Assembly: GCF_024363565.1 (NCBI RefSeq)
Contig: NZ_JAJEKE010000010.1
Span: forward strand, 62,001-126,000
Origin: Lutispora saccharofermentans
GTDB lineage: Bacteria; Bacillota; Clostridia; Lutisporales; Lutisporaceae
Direction of reading: 5' to 3'
Length of the DNA: 64,000 nucleotides
In this document: positions 25,487 to 35,600 of the stretch, piece by piece
Position numbering within the stretch: position 1 is the stretch's first letter
Layout: every line of letters begins with the position of its first letter
Translations under genes and position numbers: made by a program
Notes under the pieces: generated by a model
Seen by the model: the letters and a program-made list of their open reading frames with translations, nothing else
The model's database searches: none
What the model was told of the DNA's origin: nothing

Positions 25487-25954
25487 TTATTTTATTGATT
25501 TAAGCTTCGTTAGATCTCTCCAGTTGCTGGCGGTGATGAGTTCAACATTTGATATGGTTTCTTTGATGTCTCCAATATCATTAGAAATTTTATCAAGTTT
25601 GTCATTTGTCACTTCTCTGCTATCGTAAAGACCGCAGATTTTATCTGATATTTCACTTTCAATCTTATTCTCGATTTTGATAATCTCTTTTCTGTTCTCC
25701 CGAATTTCTGTCTCAAGTTCTGTCCTGACACCCTGAATTTCTGCTTTGAGCTCTGTCCTGACACCCTGAATCTCTTCTTTGAGTTCTGTCCTAACACCTT
25801 GAATCTCTTCTTTGAGCTCTGTCCTGACACCTTGAATCTCTTCTTTGAGCTCTGTCCTGACACCTTGAATCTCTGCTTTGAGCTCTGTCCTGGTATTATC
25901 TATTGCTTTTGTAAGATCGATTAGCATTTCCAGTATTTTTTCCTCATTGCCCAC
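25487..25954 (-). CDS. Coiled-coil protein with perfect 11-residue repeats
   Basis: 155 residues, no signal peptide. Residues about 23-88 are six tandem copies of an 11-residue unit TELKEEIQGVR (the last degenerate). An 11-residue (hendecad) period favours a long, slightly right-handed coiled coil. The flanking segments are also helical and charged. The start is GTG with GGGAGG upstream. No function is recognised; similar short coiled-coil ORFs are often annotated only as hypothetical proteins. It lies downstream of the giant surface genes but is separated from them by a hairpin and about 140 bases. Confidence 0.65.
   Translation of the reverse strand: MGNEEKILEMLIDLTKAIDNTRTELKAEIQGVRTELKEEIQGVRTELKEEIQGVRTELKEEIQGVRTELKAEIQGVRTELETEIRENRKEIIKIENKIESEISDKICGLYDSREVTNDKLDKISNDIGDIKETISNVELITASNWRDLTKLKSIK
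25691..25888 (-). repeat. 33-bp tandem repeat array inside the coiled-coil gene
   Basis: Six in-frame 33-bp units; five are almost identical at DNA level (units containing TTGAATCTCTTCTTTGAGCT on the plus strand). Near-identity including synonymous positions implies recent expansion or homogenisation, and copy number may vary between strains. Confidence 0.85.
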
Positions 25955-26042
25955 CGCTATTTCCCTCCCGAATATTGAACAAAATAACTTAGCTTTCTAT
26001 ATAAATTATACATATAATTCTTTGTTTAGTAAATGAAGAATT

Positions 26043-26078
26043 GTGAAAAGCGGACAGTTCTTCATTGCCCGCTTTCAC
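26043..26078 (-). terminator. Hairpin after the giant surface-protein operon
   Basis: GTGAAAAGCGG pairs with CCGCTTTCAC just after the stop codon of the 2178-residue gene. On the minus strand the stem is followed by TTTTCAC, a weak T-run, so termination efficiency is uncertain. Confidence 0.5.
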
Positions 26079-26096
26079 TATCCAGCTTTATAAAGC

Positions 26097-29000
26097 TTAC
26101 TTTTCCATATATCTTGTCATAAACCGGTAAAGTATGGCGGCAATCTCTGCCCTGCCGGCTTTGGCTTTAGACGCCAGCTCCTTATCGCTCCTGCCGGTGA
26201 TCAGGCCCCGGTCATTAGCCCATTTCATGGCCGCCAAAGCCCAGCCGCTTATATCCTCTGCGTCGATATAGCCGCTTAGATCAGCTCCTGCCGTCACGTC
26301 ATAGCCTTTGTACTGGCTGTAGCGATAAAGCATGACTGCCATCTGCTCCCGGGTAATGTTGTCATCGGGGCCGAAAAGCCCTCCGCCGTAGCCTGATACA
26401 ATGTTGTTTTCACTGGCCCAGAGCACCGCATCCTTATACCAGCCATCCTGCAGGTCGGCGAAGAAAGTCTTGCCCTGAGGCTTCGGAGATCCGTCCATAC
26501 GCCAAAGCACTGTTGCCAGCATACTCCTCGTCATAGGCATGGCCGGTGAGAATGTGCTCTCCGTTGTGCCGTTGAACAATCCCTCTGAGCATACATACTC
26601 CACATAGGAGTAGAACCAATCGGATTCCTTGATGTCCGCAAAAGGATTTTCCCATTTTGCTTCCGGTGTCAACGGTGAGGGGGTTTTGTCTTCTTTTGCT
26701 GCTTTGCCGGCATCTGCACTGCCTTTGCTGCCTCCGCCGTCATCCTTATCATCGCCGCCTGATGTATCCTTGGGGCTTACGGTAAAGCTGACGTTAAAGG
26801 ATGCGGTGATGCCGCTGCTCCCGGAAACCGTGACAGTTGCCTCATAGGTTCCTGCCGGGAGATTATCCTTCGGCTTGATGGAGAACCTTCCGGTGCCGCC
26901 CTTGTCAATATTGCTTATGGGAGTCCCGGCTAAGGCAAAGCTGCTGCCGTTCCTGCCGGAAAGCGACACAGCAAGCTCTCCCGTAGATTGGCTGCCGATG
27001 TTGGCTACGATTACTTCCCTGTAGGCTGTACTGCCGTATCCTTCCTTGCGTCCTGCAAAGGTGTAAGTGCCGCTCTCGCTGAGGCTGACGCCATAGGCAG
27101 ACTCAGCTACAGCTATCACTACGCCGTCCTGCAGCATCCTGCCGCCGCCCAGATCGTATTGGGCCCTCAGCAAAGTCTGCCCCTCCGCTTTAGCTGTGAC
27201 AAGGTTCCCCTCCAGGGATGCGGAGCTGCCGCCGAACACCTCCAGTCTTGAAGCCGGACTGTCGGTTATGTCTATCGTGGTTCCGCCCTTTATGAAGCCC
27301 ATAAGGCGAAGTTCCGCCCTTTCCGCCTCGTTCAGGCTGATCTGACCATTGGCTGCGGGGGAAGCCTCCTTATAAATCGCGATGCTGTTGATATCCGCCA
27401 GCTTCGCATTTGTAAGCTCCACCAGCTTTGTTTCCGCATTGCCTGCAGCATCTGCGGCGGTGATCTCAAGAGCAGCCTTCGATGAATTTGCCGCGGAGCC
27501 CAGAGGAAGGGTACAGCTTAAGAGCCCATCCTTAAATATGTTGTCTTTCTCAATAGGAATAACTGCTTCTCCGTTTAGCTTAAAGGTATATACGGCGTCA
27601 TGATCCGCCGTTCCTCGCACCAAGATGGTATTTCCGCTGAAGGTATTGCCGCTTAGAGGAGCCTCCAGCATGAATGAGGGCGGGGTGGTATCAATATTGA
27701 CTATTTGCTGCACAATGGCATGGTCTCCATCCCCATCCACGGCATGGAATTCCAGGCTATGCTCGCCGTCAGGCAAGCTGAGGGGCTGGGCCATCCTTGT
27801 TGCCGGGGTATCAAATTTATACCACTTGCCATCCTCTATATCGCCGTTTATATATAATTCTCCTGTAATGGCAACGTCTGAGGTAATCAAAGCATTGCCC
27901 GCTGCCCGGTCATAGGCTATAGTCAGCTTTGGCGGGGTTGCTCCTTTTAATGCCACAGCCTCCGAATTGACATATGAGCTGCAATGGTATATTTCATCGC
28001 CGTCAATATCCGGATCCGGGTCTTCAATGTTCCCTGCTCTCGCCTTTATACTGTACCTCTTTCTGGGAGTATATCCCACCGTCACGGATTGTCCTGTAGG
28101 CTTTCCTTCACCATCCATTACCGGCACATCATAACGACCTCCGATGAGGATATCATCGTCTTTGTCAAAATACAGCCCGGCGTCAACCAGCGTGCCGTCT
28201 TCGTAAACATCGATAAAGTATCCTTTGAGCTTAGCATCGCCCGGATCAGCGGGTGTGATATCCGCTTTCAGCTTGTCATTGCCGGCATTGCTCAGAACCA
28301 CCGATATAGGTGCTCCGGGTGCCTTGCTGTTTGTGACGTTAACGCTGCCTGCCTCATACTTTTCAAAGCATTTTTCTTCATCGCTCAAGGTCAAGGTCAC
28401 ATAATATTTCCCGCCGGCCATCTCCGATGGGATGTTTAACACCGCTTCCCCTTTATCTCCCGTATATTTTGCAAAGATATCAACAGTATTGAGGATAACG
28501 CCGTCCTGACCCTCTATGTCGGATATGGACACGATTATCTTTGCCGTATCGCTGATATTTTCTCCCGTCCAATTGACGGTGAGACTATTTCCTGATAAGG
28601 ATGATCCGCAAGTTTTGAGCTCGCTTATGGGGTCCACATAAATAGCACCCACGTCATAGGCTTTGTTATCATTAAACTCTATCAAGAAATTTTTGTTTAT
28701 TGTAAGGTCAGTATGGGGGATTACTATATACGCCACGCCTCCCGCAATATTTACATTTGCGGTTTTCAGGGCATTTTCCTTTTCCGTATCCGTTGCCCCT
28801 GCTCCGGGAGCCGTGTAGTATTTCAAAGGATATAAGCTGCCGTTTTGTTTCACCGTCATATGCTCCTGCAGATAATCTCCGGTCAGCTCCTCACCGTCGG
28901 CGCGGCTCACCGTCAAAATATAATCGTCCGCATCGCCGAACTGCACCAGATGGCTGGTCCGCTGCTCATTGGCATATATCTGAGTCGGAGTGGCTGCGAG

Positions 29001-32000
29001 AGCCCTCATCCTTCCGGCAGGCTGCATAGCCTGAGCCGCCATATCCGCGAAATCTGCCGCAACCTTGCTCCCCGCAACGAAGGACAGATTGCTGCCCACT
29101 GATACAAATTGGCTTTCTCCCGTCTCCGGGTCCGCCCCCACTTCCCGGGGTGCGGTCATGGCCTTATATAAGGCAAAGCTGCGCCGCTCTCCCGCATCGG
29201 CAAACATGATGGGTTGCCCGCTTGGAGCCAAGCCCATGGATTCGCCGCCGCCCACATTGCCGGCGGTAAACTCCACATCGCCGCCCCAGTAGTAGACAAA
29301 GCCAACCTTTACTATTTCAAGGAGAATAATAGTTCCCCATACCTTTTCCGTGCCTCCCCCCAGCTCCGCCGATGCTATCTGCATTCCGCCGACTACCGGG
29401 ATAATCTTGGGCAAAGTCAGGGATACCCGGAGGACAAATTCAAAGAAGGCTTTTGTATCGCCTCCGGCTCCTGCCGTTATCTGCATGGAGCCTTTAAGTA
29501 TCTGCATATAGGTGACCCCTGCCCTCAGATTGAGGCTGAAATTGGGATACCAGCCTATGGCTGCCAGGCCTCCGTCGATGAATTTGGCATCCTTCAGCTT
29601 TTTCAGGCTCAGATCATCAAAGCTTATTGAAATAGAGCGCAAGGACAATTCAAGATCCGCGCTGCCTGATAAAATCTTTGTCACGTCAAATTCCACATGG
29701 AGCAAAAGTGTCAAAGGCGGTATGCCGTCCTTGCCGTATATGGTGTCATAGAGCTTATCAAAGCCCCCTCCCCCGCCGGTTATCCAGAGCACTCCCGCGC
29801 CGTCCACATTAAAGCCCGGCTCAAAGCCGCCAATGGTGAAGTATAATTTATCCGGGATGGGGGCCCCTGACGGATTGGACTTTATCACCAGTGAAAGCTG
29901 CATTTCCATAGTCGCTGTCTTGACCTTGCCGTCAAAGCCTACCTGGTATCCGCCGATGGTGTTGATCCCCAAATCCGCTTCGATCTTGTTGGGCAAAAAG
30001 CTGACGAGCTGAGGCAGGCTGACGTGAGCGTCCATATTGATGCCTATATAGCCCGGGGATTTGCCGCCGTACAATATATCGTGAATGGCAGCTCCGGCCT
30101 CAACTCTGCTGGGCTTTGAGTTTTTCGGAGGCGCATCCACTTCTTTTGTCTGTGCCGTTATATCCCCGGTCTCATCATCAAAGTTTAATCCAAAGCCGAA
30201 GCCGTCGGGATCATCATCTTCATCCACCACTGTTTCCCTGGTCCAGCTATCCCCGCCTTTTTTATTTTGACGGGCTTTTGCCGCTCCCCCGGGTGTGAGA
30301 AAGCCCAGGTCCAGGCCCCCTCCGAAGGATATGATATCGTAGGTGCTGCCGTCTGAGTTTTGGATCTTGCCCAGCACACCGTATTTGAGGTCGATTAAAA
30401 AGCCTCCTATGGTCCGCAAAGTGTCAAAGGCATTATCCCATTTAAGCTCGATATAGTCCTGCCCCAGGGCTATACTATCACCGCTTTTTATCTCACCCCG
30501 TGCATTGTATAAGGGGACAATGTATTCTGTGCCTGCCTTTAATCTAAATGCTGCCGTACCATCGCGCACAGTGGTATTGGCACCTATGGTGGTGATCTTG
30601 CCGTCCATTAAAACTTCTGCGGTGCCATCGTTTTTTTGCTCTATGGTGAGATCGCTGCCGTAGTAATTCAACATATGGTTGATATTGATGTTTTTATTTT
30701 TGCCCAGCATGCGATAGAAATTCTTGTTTTCCCTATCCTGAAGGATATCCCCTCTGAAGGACAGCAGCAGATCATCGGCGTTTACACCCGCCGCTGAAAA
30801 TGCTGATTCGTTTTTATAGGGTACTACTTTATATTTATTGCCCTCATCCCTTTGGACTGTCACTACTCCGTATTGATCATTGCGGTATTTTGGGTCGCCG
30901 GACATATGGACAAACATGGCGGATGAAGTGAAATCCGTCGGCACACCCTGGAGTGCCGTTTCACCCGTATCCGTTTTCCAAAGGAAATGCAGCTCATAAG
31001 GCCCCGGCTCCATATAGCCGCTTATCTGCATCGTAACGCTTTTTGGCCTGTCGCCTTGTTCATAGGTCAGATTGCCGATGGGGACCTCATGGGTTTTTCC
31101 GTTTTCGCCCCTGAGCTCGATCTTGTTTAAAAGATCGCTCCTGAAGAAGCTCATGCCCTGACCTGTCACGGTGAGGTAGCGGGTATCATCGTTGTACAGT
31201 ATCTTAGGGCCTATTTCCGCCAAGGTTATGGCGGGGAGGTCAGGATCTGTACCCGGCAATACTATAAAATTCTCCGTGGTGCCCAGGCAGTATTCCTCCG
31301 CATAGGAGCCAAGCTCATTGACATCTTCGTCCATATCGAATACCTTTGTCACGAAGCTGCCCAGCTGAGCGTTTTTATCCGGTGTAAATTTGAAATCAAA
31401 GTAGGTGGTGCGGTTCTGCCCCGGCTCAAAGCTGATCACATCCGTATATACCGGATCTGAATTATCGTATTCGACCCAGTTCCCCAGATCCGTCTGCCGC
31501 TGGGTTTCAAACCCAAGGGCATATACCACTACCGCCAGATTATCGTACATCTTCTTTGAATCCGAAGGATTTGTGATGGTGGTGTTGATGCGGACGATGT
31601 TTTCCCCCACATCCTTTTCCGATCCCTTATATGCCGTATTGCTGTCGTCGGTGAACTCCAGCTTTGACGGTGCGGTGGTGTTTATGAGAATTTTGTTATC
31701 CTTATTTTTTAAATTAGCGGTTACCCCGTAATAGGTGGAGAAGGATTTCTCCCCTCCCCCTGCCACCGGCCCCAGATCATAGTAGAGGGCGGCGGCACTG
31801 TCGGCGGTTTTGGTGCCGTTGATGCCGTTGGTGAAGTTCAATGATAAATCAGGCGCATAGTCAAACTTCGTCGCAGCAATATTGGCCCAATGGGCGAAGG
31901 TCATCTTATAGGGCTTTTGATCCTCAAATACGCTGTTCACCCCAAAGCCCACTATAGCCGATGCAAAAGGATTATCCCTGACAAAGTAATCCGCAGGCAT

Positions 32001-32633
32001 CCTGATGGTGGGATCGGCGATGCTGTCCCAGGTGCGCTCAAATTCGAAGTATTCATAGCCCTGCCCCAGGTTCTGCTTTGGCAATTCATAGTAGCCATAA
32101 TCCTTGTCTCCCAGCTGGGTGTCGATCAAGACTCTGCTTTTCACATTGGCAGAACCGGTTCCTTTGTTTTTCACTGTATAGCTTATCATGGCTGTACCCA
32201 GCTGCTCTGAGATCTCGCTGTTCACCAGCGTGATCTTCTGCTCTATCTCTACATCCTTCACGCTCCAGGTGCTGGCCACCCAGGCCCCCATGGGGTCAAC
32301 AGCCGTTGTCACGGCTGTTGTGGATTGGCCCAGGAATCCGTAATCATTTCCGAATATATAATCCTTATCTCCGATCCTAAAGGAGGTGAAGGAGGTATCC
32401 ATATTGGCTCCCCGATGGGTCAAAGCCATATCATCATCGCTCTTTTTTAATATATCTCCGTCTTTGGTGGCTATGACATAGCCTCCGTTATCCCGGCTGA
32501 CTGTCACTTTGATATATTGATTGGCGATTTCCACCGTCTTGGGCTCTGTCCACGCCGCCCAAACCGGCTCCATGGGGACAAAGGTGAGCATGAGGGTGAC
32601 TATAAGAAAAACTGATATTATACGTTTCATCAT
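26097..32633 (-). CDS. Giant SLH-anchored surface protein (2178 residues)
   Basis: A Sec signal peptide (about 1-27, ending in PVWAAW) precedes a beta-rich ectodomain. About 30-330 is a beta-sandwich-like region; about 750-1200 is a distinctive glycine-rich domain of amphipathic strands (GGGGGFDKLYDTIYG ... KVGFVYYWGGDVEF) that resembles the N-terminus of the SLH protein at 60.3-64.0 kb; about 1350-1900 contains Ig/fibronectin-like modules including AVDGDGDHAIVQQIVNIDTTPP. The C-terminal ~190 residues hold three SLH domains (FADIKESDWFYSYVEYVCSE, FFADLQDGWYKDAVLWASEN, DAEDISGWALAAMKWANDRG). It starts 18 bases after the 2802-residue gene, so the two are co-transcribed. Probably an adhesin or structural S-layer-associated protein. 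Confidence 0.85.
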   Translation of the reverse strand: MMKRIISVFLIVTLMLTFVPMEPVWAAWTEPKTVEIANQYIKVTVSRDNGGYVIATKDGDILKKSDDDMALTHRGANMDTSFTSFRIGDKDYIFGNDYGFLGQSTTAVTTAVDPMGAWVASTWSVKDVEIEQKITLVNSEISEQLGTAMISYTVKNKGTGSANVKSRVLIDTQLGDKDYGYYELPKQNLGQGYEYFEFERTWDSIADPTIRMPADYFVRDNPFASAIVGFGVNSVFEDQKPYKMTFAHWANIAATKFDYAPDLSLNFTNGINGTKTADSAAALYYDLGPVAGGGEKSFSTYYGVTANLKNKDNKILINTTAPSKLEFTDDSNTAYKGSEKDVGENIVRINTTITNPSDSKKMYDNLAVVVYALGFETQRQTDLGNWVEYDNSDPVYTDVISFEPGQNRTTYFDFKFTPDKNAQLGSFVTKVFDMDEDVNELGSYAEEYCLGTTENFIVLPGTDPDLPAITLAEIGPKILYNDDTRYLTVTGQGMSFFRSDLLNKIELRGENGKTHEVPIGNLTYEQGDRPKSVTMQISGYMEPGPYELHFLWKTDTGETALQGVPTDFTSSAMFVHMSGDPKYRNDQYGVVTVQRDEGNKYKVVPYKNESAFSAAGVNADDLLLSFRGDILQDRENKNFYRMLGKNKNININHMLNYYGSDLTIEQKNDGTAEVLMDGKITTIGANTTVRDGTAAFRLKAGTEYIVPLYNARGEIKSGDSIALGQDYIELKWDNAFDTLRTIGGFLIDLKYGVLGKIQNSDGSTYDIISFGGGLDLGFLTPGGAAKARQNKKGGDSWTRETVVDEDDDPDGFGFGLNFDDETGDITAQTKEVDAPPKNSKPSRVEAGAAIHDILYGGKSPGYIGINMDAHVSLPQLVSFLPNKIEADLGINTIGGYQVGFDGKVKTATMEMQLSLVIKSNPSGAPIPDKLYFTIGGFEPGFNVDGAGVLWITGGGGGFDKLYDTIYGKDGIPPLTLLLHVEFDVTKILSGSADLELSLRSISISFDDLSLKKLKDAKFIDGGLAAIGWYPNFSLNLRAGVTYMQILKGSMQITAGAGGDTKAFFEFVLRVSLTLPKIIPVVGGMQIASAELGGGTEKVWGTIILLEIVKVGFVYYWGGDVEFTAGNVGGGESMGLAPSGQPIMFADAGERRSFALYKAMTAPREVGADPETGESQFVSVGSNLSFVAGSKVAADFADMAAQAMQPAGRMRALAATPTQIYANEQRTSHLVQFGDADDYILTVSRADGEELTGDYLQEHMTVKQNGSLYPLKYYTAPGAGATDTEKENALKTANVNIAGGVAYIVIPHTDLTINKNFLIEFNDNKAYDVGAIYVDPISELKTCGSSLSGNSLTVNWTGENISDTAKIIVSISDIEGQDGVILNTVDIFAKYTGDKGEAVLNIPSEMAGGKYYVTLTLSDEEKCFEKYEAGSVNVTNSKAPGAPISVVLSNAGNDKLKADITPADPGDAKLKGYFIDVYEDGTLVDAGLYFDKDDDILIGGRYDVPVMDGEGKPTGQSVTVGYTPRKRYSIKARAGNIEDPDPDIDGDEIYHCSSYVNSEAVALKGATPPKLTIAYDRAAGNALITSDVAITGELYINGDIEDGKWYKFDTPATRMAQPLSLPDGEHSLEFHAVDGDGDHAIVQQIVNIDTTPPSFMLEAPLSGNTFSGNTILVRGTADHDAVYTFKLNGEAVIPIEKDNIFKDGLLSCTLPLGSAANSSKAALEITAADAAGNAETKLVELTNAKLADINSIAIYKEASPAANGQISLNEAERAELRLMGFIKGGTTIDITDSPASRLEVFGGSSASLEGNLVTAKAEGQTLLRAQYDLGGGRMLQDGVVIAVAESAYGVSLSESGTYTFAGRKEGYGSTAYREVIVANIGSQSTGELAVSLSGRNGSSFALAGTPISNIDKGGTGRFSIKPKDNLPAGTYEATVTVSGSSGITASFNVSFTVSPKDTSGGDDKDDGGGSKGSADAGKAAKEDKTPSPLTPEAKWENPFADIKESDWFYSYVEYVCSEGLFNGTTESTFSPAMPMTRSMLATVLWRMDGSPKPQGKTFFADLQDGWYKDAVLWASENNIVSGYGGGLFGPDDNITREQMAVMLYRYSQYKGYDVTAGADLSGYIDAEDISGWALAAMKWANDRGLITGRSDKELASKAKAGRAEIAAILYRFMTRYMEK

Positions 32634-32651
32634 AACTATTCCCCTCCCTTC

Positions 32652-35600
32652 TTAGTACACATAGACATATACAAGGTACATGCCCCGCTCCGCGCTCTGT
32701 GCCAGTATGGTGTAATTTCCCTTAATGCTTGCATCAAAGCCCTCGGAGCCGTCAAAGGGCGTGGCGTACTTCATCTGAGCAGCGGTCTTGTAGCCCTGGG
32801 CATAGTAGAGGTTGACTTTTTCCCCGCCGAAGCTTTGGTGAGCTGTTGAAACGGTAATCCTACCCGGAGTTGTGATGAAAACGTCATTGGCCTCCAGGGA
32901 CTGGCCGTTTATCTCAAAGATTCTGAGCTCGCCGCTCAGCACGTTCACCGTACGCATCTTTATACTTTCATTGCCCAATCTATCGGCAGCGGTGATCTTG
33001 ACCGCATAGCTGCCCGGATTTGCCAGGTCAACATCTGACATATCCGCCTTCAGCGTCACGCCTCCGTTTGCCCCCGACTGGGCATCCGCTGCCGTCACAC
33101 CTTGCAGAGCCGCATTTTTGACGGCTTCCCCGCCGGCATTTTTCTCAACGGCCACTGCTTTGGTGCTTGCCATCACAATGGTGGGAGGGGTCTTGTCGAT
33201 TATGGTCACATTGGCATAGACGGTGTTTTCATGCCCCCATTTGTCTTTGGCTGTGATGGCATAGACGCCGTTTTCCATAGCCGTCAGGTGATGGGTATAG
33301 TTCCTGGTGTCTACTGTGACATCTTCTTTTGTGACCGTCATTTGAGCGCCTCCCTGCTTTGATGCCGTGACGGTCAGCCCGTCGGCGGCATCATCTGACA
33401 CATTGAGGAGGATCCGCACATCACGGTTCGTATAGTAAAAAGCATTGTCCTTCTCGTCTTTGCCCCCTGCTTCTTTGCCTTCTCCCGCGAATTCCAGGCT
33501 TAGCTTTATATGGGGTGCCAGCTCATCGATCTGTTCGATCAGCGGATACTGGCTCAGCACATTGCCTGCTTTGTCGGCAAAGGTGAGGATATACTGGCCG
33601 TTTTTTCCAAACTCTACAGAATGTTCATCTTTGTATCCCTCGGCAGAGCTGCTTAAAAGCATGACATTTTCATCAAACTTATAGGCCATGGTCACTTTGT
33701 TGTTATCAACTGACTGCAGGGGATAACCTGCTTTCAGTTTCGGAGGGATTTTATCTATTATGGTTATGGGCCCGTCCTCGGGACGCCATAGGACTGTTTC
33801 ATTTCCCCTTATATCATAGACCGAAATTTTTGCCTGGCAATTTTGCTTAAACTCTATGGTCACCGTATTTCCGGATACAAGGGCGGTGACATAATCCTCA
33901 GCAGGTGATAGCACGTTTTTATCCGTACTGTTGTCGTAAGCAGTTGCTTCAGCCTTTGAAAGCTGCTCATTAAAGGAGAAGAACACCTTTATGGAGTTAT
34001 TGGTGGGGGTGCTGAGTATTTTAGCCAGGTCGGCAATCCAGCTATCTGCTTTGCTGTAGGCTTCGATAACCCCTGACCAGCCTTCCGCTCCCAGCTCGGG
34101 CGCCTTATTATCTATGGTGGCAACAGCAATGGCTACAGTACCGATATTTCCCGCCTTATCCTTTAAGATAAAATATCCGCTGCCGTTGGCGTCAAATTCT
34201 ACATAATGGCCGGTCGAGTCCTTTTTCAACTCCAGCGCTATACCATCGCCCTTTTGCCCTGTCACATTGACACCATCCTCAGCCAGGTCTGAGCATAAAG
34301 GCACCAGGTAGGCCTTAATATTGCCGCCGCTTTCCGCATAGTTTATCGTCCCTATGGGCGAGGTCTTGTCAATGGTGCCCCCGGGCAGAGCTATGGGTAT
34401 TTCTATATTATTAGCAGGCCCCGTAAGCTTTATCGTGACTTTTTGCTCCGTTTCCTTTTCCAGGGTAAAGAGCATGCTCTTTTGAGCTGTAAAGGCTGTA
34501 ACCCCCTGGGGTGCCGTACCCACAAGGCTCATCAATGCAGGCACCGTCTCGCCGCTGGAATTAAGCGCCTCGGCTTTTACCGCCACATCGCTGTTTATCG
34601 CTCCCAGATTAATGGCCTCACCGCCGGAGGTATATATTCCCAGAATATTGGCTCCATCCTTGCCGGAGCCTGTGAAGGTCAGGCGGTATCCTTTTATCTC
34701 CGCATCCGACCGGTCGCTGAAATCTATGGCACTGACGTCTATGGCATAGCTGCCGATGTTTCCCGCCTCATCTCGGAATCTAAAGGTATAGGCCTTGCTT
34801 TCCGAGCTCTTGTCAAAGGTGATGCTTATGGGTGCGCTGTTGCCGGCTTCATCAATCACCGTCACATTTTTCTTGCTGAAGCCTGTGATCTCATAGGTTA
34901 TTGAATAGACGGCGGTTTCATCGGTTTCTTCATCTACGGAGCTGTTTATTACAGTATTGACATAGGCCTCCGGCACAGTTTTATCGATACAGCTTATGGG
35001 GAGGGTGAAGGTCTTTTCCTGGCCTAAGTTATTGTTTTTTAATGTATAATTCACAGAGCCGTTTTCTGTTACAGCGGTCTGCCATTGGTTTACACCGTTA
35101 ATCGTTAATCCGGATGTGCCGCTTGTATCTATCTTTACCGTTATGTCTTTATTGGTGACGCCTTTATTTACAGTGGCGCTGGTATCCAGCTCCTCATCAC
35201 CGGCATAAAGCTTTACGCTGTGGCTGAAGCCGGGGCCGAATATATCGGCATAGACATATTCCACATAGGTGCCGCCGAAGAGATCCACATAGCCCAAAGG
35301 CATGGCCCCGTCGCTGTAAATAGGCAGGTTCTCATGCTCCAAAGCAAAACCCGTGTTATACATATCGATCTTCACCGGCGCGCTGAAGCCGAGGCTCTCT
35401 CCATAGCTGTAAACAGGGTAATTATTCACATTTTCAGCTATCCCCGTTGTGGTATTGATGATTTTTGGCACTACTCCCGTCAGCCCGGCGCCGAAATCAT
35501 GACTGCTCTCGGCCTCGTTGCCGGCTATATCCGTGAAAATAATAGACGCTGCTTTCAGGGCTTTGTTTCCGCCATATTTAATATGCACAGTCAAGTCAAT

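Noticed and set aside
25691-25888. CRISPR-like array
   Set aside because: The units are contiguous in-frame 33-bp coding repeats without spacers, and no cas genes are present.
29214-29630. Long plus-strand ORFs antisense to the giant surface genes
   Set aside because: They follow the codon structure of the minus-strand genes, lack ribosome sites and have implausible compositions.
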